16,568 nucleotides of DNA, taken from Thermoplasmata archaeon. GTDB lineage: Archaea > Thermoplasmatota > Thermoplasmata > RBG-16-68-12 > JAGMCJ01. Positions within the stretch are counted from its first letter, which is position 1, and every line of letters begins with the position of its first letter. The notes below the pieces were generated by a model. That model was given only the letters and a program-made list of their open reading frames with translations. It ran no database searches and was not told where the DNA came from. Of the stretch, positions 12,409-16,568 are shown in pieces. The stretch lies in the NCBI GenBank assembly GCA_023129265.1, contig JAGMCJ010000037.1, forward strand, positions 1 through 16,568, written 5' to 3'. The position numbers and the translations under genes are program-made.

Positions 12409-12888
12409 ATGAAGAAGGTGAAGTTGACTATTCGTGGGGACGTCCAAGATGTTGGTTTTAGGCTCTGCCTATTGAAAGAAGCACAGAAGCTTTCGATACC
12501 CAACTTCTTTGCAGATAATCTTTCGGACGAGAAAGCAGTCATAGCTCTTGTGGGTGGAAAGGATAAGGTCGTTGACGAATATGTTGAGGTTATCAAGGGA
12601 ATGAGACAAGGCAATCCAACGGTTATTGAAGTTGATGTGGAGGAATACAAAGGTTCCGTGAGGGCAATCGGGGATTATGTTGACTACCTGCACACAGAAC
12701 AACTGATAAAGGGCGTTGTAGTCATTGAAAGCCTCCGTACAGAGCTCGGCACGAAACTCGATACACTCGATTCCACGCTACAGAATGTGGGACAGCAGTT
12801 TGCAGATAGCGTATCTGCTGGTTTCAGACACATAGATCAAAGAATTCACCAACTGCCCAAGAAAGTAGCGGATGAAGTGAAGAAGTAG
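12409..12888 (+). CDS. Acylphosphatase-domain protein with helical C-terminal tail
   Basis: A 159-residue protein. Residues 1-93 match acylphosphatase: KLTIRGDVQDVGFRLCLLKE carries the GxVQxVGFR signature with catalytic arginine R18, and FFADNLSDEKAVIALVGG has the asparagine N37 of the active site. The domain hydrolyses acyl phosphates such as carbamoyl phosphate in other organisms. The normal Gly after VQ is Asp here. A tail of about 65 residues follows (VVVIESLRTELGTKLDTLDS, QNVGQQFADSVSAGFRHIDQ), with heptad-like spacing that suggests a coiled coil or helical bundle. Such a tail is not part of the classic small acylphosphatase (about 90-100 residues). The start ATG 12409 is preceded by GGGAGGGGG. 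Stop is TAG. No partner gene is apparent. Confidence 0.75.
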   Translation: MKKVKLTIRGDVQDVGFRLCLLKEAQKLSIPNFFADNLSDEKAVIALVGGKDKVVDEYVEVIKGMRQGNPTVIEVDVEEYKGSVRAIGDYVDYLHTEQLIKGVVVIESLRTELGTKLDTLDSTLQNVGQQFADSVSAGFRHIDQRIHQLPKKVADEVKK

Positions 12889-12911
12889 GTTGGTTCGAAC
12901 CCAGCTCTCAG

Positions 12912-13140
12912 TCAGATATCACCGACTTTGTGGAGAACCCATTTGTCAATTCCCTTTCGTCTGTATTGTCTTCCGCTCTGCATGTCCCTTGGGAATGTCC
13001 TGAGTGCGATTCTCCCAATCATCTTCATCTCAATGGACCGCATGGCGGCCCGCCGGTTCTCAATCGACTCCTTGTAGCCTTTGGAAATCTTCTTGGTATG
13101 TGATAACTCCTTGAATGTCTGTAATGGGACGATGAAAGAA
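12912..13140 (-). pseudogene. Remnant of an unrecognised gene, C-terminal part
   Basis: The minus strand ends in a coding-like frame: FKELSHTKKISKGYKESIEN, RRAAMRSIEMKMIGRIALRT, FPRDMQSGRQYRRKGIDKWV and LHKVGDI with TGA at 12914-12912. Upstream of about 13140 the frame continues as the antisense of the flippase-like scrap, so the real gene probably ended there by recombination. The residues form one or two basic helices and give no recognisable motif. It could be the end of a glycosyltransferase or a methyltransferase, but this is a guess. Its polarity faces the acylphosphatase gene. Confidence 0.35.
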
Positions 13141-13197
13141 AAGTCCAAAACCCCAGAAGCCTGAGCGGAAGGCCGCCCCTCCTCGGCCACGACCTCT

Positions 13198-13287
13198 CTG
13201 AGGACGCCGCTGTACAGGAATGCCATCTTCCTTATGGCGAACACGGCTTTGGAAGAGCCCCTCAGCAAAAGCTTGCGGAGAACCCTA
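13198..13287 (+). pseudogene. Flippase-like N-terminal scrap, third copy
   Basis: The plus strand reads LRTPLYRNAIFLMANTA, aligned in the same register with LRTPLFRNGVYLMANTV of the 7954 copy, with 38 of about 51 bases shared by eye. It then changes to LEEPLSKSLRRTL and a TAG. No ATG or leader hairpin is present upstream. The two copies are cut at almost the same codon. The flippase identity rests on the conserved RN(x)3LMANT segment and is not proven. Confidence 0.5.
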
Positions 13288-13396
13288 TAGGCTCCATCGT
13301 TCTTGAACAGCCGTAAGACCCCCGAGGCGGAGCATCTAGGCTCTAGGTGACCTATCGTGGTTGGTAGTAACGCCAGCGACCTCAGATTGGAGACGG

Positions 13397-14989
13397 TTAT
13401 GATACGACTATAGTGTCACTTGTCTCTACGTTCAGCTCCAAGAAATAATGGCAGCCCCCTTTCGATACCCAGTCGACACCGAAGGAGTAAGTTCCTTCTG
13501 GGAGCTGGGATTTAGGAACAGAGTATGAGAAAGAAGCGACTCCATTTCCGTTAGTCAAATCGGCATAAGATTGCAGAATCGTTCCTTCATATCTCAACGT
13601 GCCATAGACCATGGCATCTTCAACGCCTACTCCGAAGCTGTTCTCTATTCCCACCTCGATAACGAGCTCCTCGGTCCTACCTTTGTCTTTGACTCGGAGG
13701 TCTATCGATTCAACGTGCATTGGTCCGAGGTCCGGAGGAATGTCTGTAATCTGTGTGAATGTTCGATCCGGGTCTATCATGTCTAGGAAGTCATTGGGAT
13801 CCCACGGATCTTGATCATCGACATCAGGGATACCATCGTTGTCATCATCCTCGTCAAGGTAGTTCGGTATGCCGTCCATATCTGGAGCGTCAGCCGCCAG
13901 GTTGTAGATGCCAATGTCCCAGCCGGCTGTGGTTATGATATCATTGTGGAAGGAACGTGGGAATCCCTTTGGGTTAGCTGGAGCAACTAGATGTTCCTCT
14001 GAGGTTTCGATATCGTAGAGATGGATTTGGACATCTCTCATATCCCGCCATATGATCTTGTTTTCGTATATCTGAACGCCGATTTGATTCTCGGGATATA
14101 CAGCTATGGGATAGAAGCCTTCACCTTCATCGTTCGTGTGAGGAACGCCATCCAATCCAAGATCATACATGTAAATGTCCTCACCGTAGTCGGCGATATC
14201 GCTTGAGTCTTGGTAGACGATTCTGTGACCGAAAATATCACTAGTGCACTCGTTTCTATCGCTCAAAGTCACCCTGTATTCTCCCTCTTTCTCATCATCG
14301 CCGGAGAACGGCTCGAGGTCTGGGCCAAGCTTGTACATGTAGATGTCGTTGTTCCCATTCCGAGTATCTGTCCAAGTTATGATGTCGCCGTAGACATTGG
14401 CCTGCCTTTGAACAGATGGATTACTGGTTATGCGCCATTCTCTATTCTTTGTGATATCGTACATATAGATGTCAAGGTCGCCGTTCCTATCATCTTCATA
14501 GACGACTATGTTTCCATAGATTTCTGGCCACATCGAGGTGCCCGGGTCGGTTACCAAGGGGCGCTCGCCCTCTTCAGGATGATCACCAGTATTCGGTATG
14601 CCGTCCGGTCCGAGATAGTAGAGATACAGATCCCTGTTGCCACTCCTGTAGTCCACCCAGACGACATAATTTCCATAAATTTCTGGGTACGATTCTCCGT
14701 GTGCTGAGCTGGTTACTCGGTATTCTCCTTCGTATGGAGAATCATTGGTCCTGAACTCGCCATCCTCGCCCAGATAGTACATATAGATGTCCCAGTTTCT
14801 GTTTCTGTCGTCTGACCAAACCACGGAATTCTCGTAGTTGTCCGGCCACTCTTGATGGTAGTTCTTAGTGACACCTTTTCCCGGTGGCGGTCCCCCCTTG
14901 CCGCACACGAAACTCGTTGACGCACCCACAGAAACCAGAAGAAGCAACAGGGTTGTCAACATCACTGCAACACAAACTCGCTTTTTCAT
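13397..14989 (-). CDS. Secreted seven-repeat beta-propeller protein with calcium-type linker
   Basis: A 530-residue protein from ATG 14989, chosen because AGGAGGAATG precedes it; a longer frame to 15040 would cover the promoter. Residues 1-30 are a signal peptide (MKKRVCVAVMLTTLLLLLVS). Then seven repeats of the form (G/E)N(x)VVW(x)DDRNG(x)xDIYMYYL, as in SVVWSDDRNRNWDIYMYYL, YVVWVDYRSGNRDLYLYYL and IVVYEDDRNGDLDIYMYDI, compose a predicted TolB-type propeller. The last two blades are more diverged. A DMDGIPNYLDEDDDNDGIPD segment near residues 365-390 is a thrombospondin-type calcium repeat, followed by a beta-sandwich-like C-terminal domain with LELNVETSDTIVV at the end. It is likely exported and bound to the cell surface. 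No membrane anchor or lipobox is obvious. Confidence 0.85.
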   Translation of the reverse strand: MKKRVCVAVMLTTLLLLLVSVGASTSFVCGKGGPPPGKGVTKNYHQEWPDNYENSVVWSDDRNRNWDIYMYYLGEDGEFRTNDSPYEGEYRVTSSAHGESYPEIYGNYVVWVDYRSGNRDLYLYYLGPDGIPNTGDHPEEGERPLVTDPGTSMWPEIYGNIVVYEDDRNGDLDIYMYDITKNREWRITSNPSVQRQANVYGDIITWTDTRNGNNDIYMYKLGPDLEPFSGDDEKEGEYRVTLSDRNECTSDIFGHRIVYQDSSDIADYGEDIYMYDLGLDGVPHTNDEGEGFYPIAVYPENQIGVQIYENKIIWRDMRDVQIHLYDIETSEEHLVAPANPKGFPRSFHNDIITTAGWDIGIYNLAADAPDMDGIPNYLDEDDDNDGIPDVDDQDPWDPNDFLDMIDPDRTFTQITDIPPDLGPMHVESIDLRVKDKGRTEELVIEVGIENSFGVGVEDAMVYGTLRYEGTILQSYADLTNGNGVASFSYSVPKSQLPEGTYSFGVDWVSKGGCHYFLELNVETSDTIVVS

Positions 14990-15044
14990 TTCATTCCTCC
15001 TAATTCTCGCAATCTCCTCCAAAGGAAGCGAGATAGTCACTTCT

Positions 15045-15060
15045 CATTTAAATATTTCCG
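15045..15060 (-). promoter_or_regulatory. Promoter of the propeller gene
   Basis: CGGAAATATTTAAAT on the minus strand (15060-15046) has a BRE-like CGGAA and a TATA box. The start at 14989 lies about 57 bases downstream, giving a leader of roughly 30 bases that contains AGGAGG. Confidence 0.6.
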
Positions 15061-15124
15061 AAAGATATTTCGTTGAAGGTCTGCCGATTATTGAACCTCC
15101 AAGATTGTAGTCCTTTGACTCCTA

Positions 15125-15409
15125 TTATTGAACCCGCTCCCCCATACGGTACAGGCCATCTCTTGCGGGGGAATACATCTCGTAGAGGCCATCTTCTCTC
15201 AAGAGCAGGAACCTTTCCGCAGTAGGTGACCAGTGTCGATAGGCTGGAGGGAGATTTACGACAAGATGCATAAGATGTTGCCATATTGTGTCATCTGTCC
15301 ATCCCCCCTTTCCCCTCGTTGCAGCGAAGATCTGCTCTGCGCTTACAGGCCCTTCACCCAGCTCATTCATAGAGGCTCTTATCGCCTCTCTGCAAGTTGT
15401 TTTTCCCAT
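15125..15409 (-). CDS. DUF7669-like winged helix protein
   Basis: A 94-residue protein with a recognisable domain: TCREAIRASMNELGEGPVSA, EQIFAATRGKGGWTDDTIWQ, HLMHLVVNLPPAYRHWSP, then FLLLREDGLYEMYSPARDG. This matches the winged helix layout of DUF7669 proteins, with the tryptophan-rich (K)GGW(x)DDTIxxHL helix that recognises an element and a beta wing near the end (LYEMYSP). It probably binds DNA and may regulate a toxin or defence locus. No partner is seen next to it. The start ATG 15409 has GGAGCTGAGG upstream. It is transcribed in the same direction as the propeller gene, 84 bases of noncoding sequence away from that gene's start. Confidence 0.65.
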   Translation of the reverse strand: MGKTTCREAIRASMNELGEGPVSAEQIFAATRGKGGWTDDTIWQHLMHLVVNLPPAYRHWSPTAERFLLLREDGLYEMYSPARDGLYRMGERVQ

Positions 15410-15659
15410 TCTTGCCTCAGCTCCTTCTCCTTCTTTGTTGCCAAGTAGATACCCTGCTAGAAGCCATCATCGAAATAAGCCATAATGATTGAATCATCTC
15501 ACGAAACCTACGCCACTCATCGTGAAGATGCATTCGTTTTTGGGTTCCTAGAAAGATTTGATACCGCTATGCGGCGACTTCTCCGCTACCATCCCAGCGT
15601 TCTCGGGCTCCTCCTGCCTGAGGCGACCCGAGCTCCAGTTCTTGTGAGTTCTGATAATT

Positions 15660-15812
15660 CTAGAGCATTATCTCGAAGAAGTCCGTGAAGAACATCCCGC
15701 CCGCCAGAAGCTCCAGCCACTCCTCGTCCGAGAGATCAGCGCACCTGTTCCACTGTTCGCTGTCCTTCTCGCACCCTTCACCGCATTTGGAGCATCTTTC
15801 GTCCATATCCAT
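15660..15812 (-). CDS. Small Cys-rich protein, hypothetical
   Basis: A 50-residue protein from ATG 15812, with GGAGG 9 bases upstream; a longer frame to 15917 lacks a ribosome binding site. The N-terminal half has C-x2-C-x3-C-x9-C (DERCSKCGEGCEKDSEQWNR and C), a possible zinc knuckle, and the rest is an acidic and hydrophobic tail (DLSDEEWLELLAGGMFFTDF). Its family is unknown to me. It could be a small DNA- or protein-binding factor. Confidence rests on the ribosome binding site and the spacing of the cysteines. Confidence 0.45.
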   Translation of the reverse strand: MDMDERCSKCGEGCEKDSEQWNRCADLSDEEWLELLAGGMFFTDFFEIML

Positions 15813-16313
15813 TTCAGCGAACCTCCTTCTGAGCGGATCTGGATTCTCCTGATGGCGCTGGTGATACTGCACGTGAGCGGGACTCTGACACCGTCCCGTT
15901 GAACGGACATGTCTCAAGAATCCGCCTGTCTGCTGTCTTCGGAAGGCTCATTTGGACACCTCCCGAGGGAACGTTGAGGACACCGGAAGGGACCTAGGGC
16001 GACCTAGGAGGGTCCCACAAGGATCCGGCAAGGATGTCCCTGGTATGTATATGGTAGGTCCCTAGGATGTCACGGGAAACCTAGGGCGGACCTTAGGAAT
16101 CCCCTATGAAATGTCCAAGGGGAATATCCGACCAGTCCACGGGAAGACTCTGGTGACCTTCGTTCAAGGTGCGCTAGTGTTCGGGCAAAAATCGGATTTG
16201 TCATCACCCCGTTATGACTCTGAGGTCCAAAAAGACGAATCGCTCGAAATGTGTAGGATTCTCTGTTTTCGACTCCAGAACGGTTAAATAGGTCGCCTTT
16301 CAGAGGATGTATC
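15813..16313. other. Gene-poor stretch with degenerate repeats
   Basis: No gene is supported. From 15950 the sequence is rich in repeated words (CCTAGG five times or nearly so, GGATGTC, GGTATG, CACGG). A block at 16017-16080 recurs at 16440-16500. At 16282-16292 GGTTAAATAGG resembles a TATA box, with SD-like GAGGATG before ATG 16314. Confidence 0.45.
16017..16080 (+). repeat. Degenerate 60-base direct repeat, copy 1
   Basis: ACAAGGATCCGGCAAGGATG then TCCCTGGTATG and, after a variable stretch, AGGTC and CACGG. Copy 2 at 16440-16500 follows the same order: ACAAGGATTCCAGAAGGATG, TCACAGGTATG, AGGTC and CACGG. A third, partial match (ACCAGGATCCCGCAAGG) lies at 16407-16423. In the same frame copy 1 encodes TRIRQGCPWYVYGRSLGCHG and copy 2 TRIPEGCHRYVARRSFGRHG, so a decayed or coding repeat is possible. 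Confidence 0.55.
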
Positions 16314-16568
16314 ATGAGCGGTCCAGAAAAACTCGGAAACCCCGCAAAACCCTCACCCCAAGTCGTGGGGACAGAGGGAGACCCAGGAGCTGACATACAG
16401 GCTTCCACCAGGATCCCGCAAGGCTACGGTAGGCCCATCACAAGGATTCCAGAAGGATGTCACAGGTATGTCGCTCGCAGGTCATTTGGACGTCACGGAG
16501 GAACTACCGCGGAACCCAGGATTTCCCTGGGAACCACCAAGAACGCTTCTCTGGCGGCATCCACGGGG
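16314..16568 (+). CDS. Open reading frame of low complexity, cut by window edge
   Basis: From ATG 16314 the frame is open for 85 codons to the right edge without a stop. A TATA-like GGTTAAATAGG about 25 bases upstream and GAGGATG before the start support a transcript. The product (MSGPEKLGNPAKPSPQVVGT, then DIQASTRIPQGYGRPITRIP) is Pro/Gly/Arg-rich and includes the repeat copy 2. I do not recognise a family. The codon pattern is not strongly biased, so it may be an open frame by chance in a repeat-rich region. Confidence 0.3.
   Translation, partial: MSGPEKLGNPAKPSPQVVGTEGDPGADIQASTRIPQGYGRPITRIPEGCHRYVARRSFGRHGGTTAEPRISLGTTKNASLAASTG

Larger units (their letters stand above)
12889..13396. 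other. Gene-poor stretch with two convergent gene remnants
   Basis: Two fragments lie here and are listed separately: a minus-strand gene end (12912-13140) and a plus-strand flippase-like scrap (13198-13287). A tRNA T-arm-like hairpin sits at 12889-12906. From 13288 to 13396 I see no coding frame, promoter or strong hairpin. Confidence 0.45.

Noticed and set aside
16070..16408. Minus-strand frame of about 112 codons at the right end
   Set aside because: It runs through degenerate repeats, lacks a ribosome binding site and has no recognisable domain; the plus-strand open frame with a TATA-like element is preferred.
15950..16568. CRISPR array
   Set aside because: Repeats here are degenerate, vary in spacing and are not separated by unique spacers of even length. 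No cas gene is present in the window.

Overview
The window reads as a piece of an archaeal chromosome. Several genes are preceded by archaeal BRE/TATA-type promoters at the expected distance, for example GAAAGCTTTA-type boxes upstream of 1870 and 11465, a TTTATATA box upstream of 5443 and a TATTTAAAT box upstream of 14989. Many starts have GGAGG-like ribosome binding sites. The recognisable families (DUF1638, DUF5678, DUF7669-like, PF10107-type Holliday-junction-resolvase-related nucleases, PIN, MNT/HEPN, Nmad2-like) are typical of euryarchaeal and Thermoplasmatota-like genomes. DUF1638 with a CooC-like P-loop remnant hints at corrinoid or methylotrophic metabolism, but the lineage is an inference. 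Base composition shifts from about 45% GC in the methyltransferase genes to above 60% in the 10-11.7 kb block, so this looks like a patchwork of transferred genes rather than a stable housekeeping region. | Layout: (1) 1-872, minus strand: small conserved protein, truncated CooC-like P-loop ORF, and DUF1638 protein running off the left edge. (2) 948-2524: an MNT nucleotidyltransferase with its own winged helix and a frameshifted HEPN partner, then an intact divergent RHH antitoxin/ParE-RelE toxin pair. (3) 2525-5160: two SAM methyltransferases among fragments of transposase-like and flippase-like genes. (4) 5174-7667, minus strand: DUF5678 protein, two tandem PF10107 nuclease-like genes (the second with an in-frame TAG and without its catalytic residues), then a PIN ribonuclease coupled to a PLD-like protein. 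(5) 8270-11770: a defence-type island with Nmad2-like protein, stand-alone DprA/SLOG protein, a type I restriction helicase fragment, an AbiEi/AbiEii-like toxin-antitoxin pair, and an orphan gene 3' end with a strong terminator. (6) 12409-15812: acylphosphatase-domain protein with a helical tail, gene remnants, a secreted beta-propeller protein, a DUF7669-like winged helix and a small Cys-rich protein. (7) 15950-16568: degenerate repeats leading into an ORF open at the right edge. | Working together: five toxin-antitoxin-like pairs or pair remnants (MNT/HEPN, RHH/ParE, PLD/PIN, XRE-AbiEi/AbiEii, and possibly the nuclease pair) and dead restriction and transposase fragments make this an accessory region with high turnover. 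Most pairs show translational coupling by 1-10 base overlaps, and three have clear operator-like repeats at their promoters. The most unusual items are the TAG-interrupted, catalytically degenerate nuclease paralogue fused by translational coupling to an intact paralogue, the hairpin leader repeated in front of truncated flippase starts, and a HEPN toxin whose active-site segment is exactly where the frame is lost.
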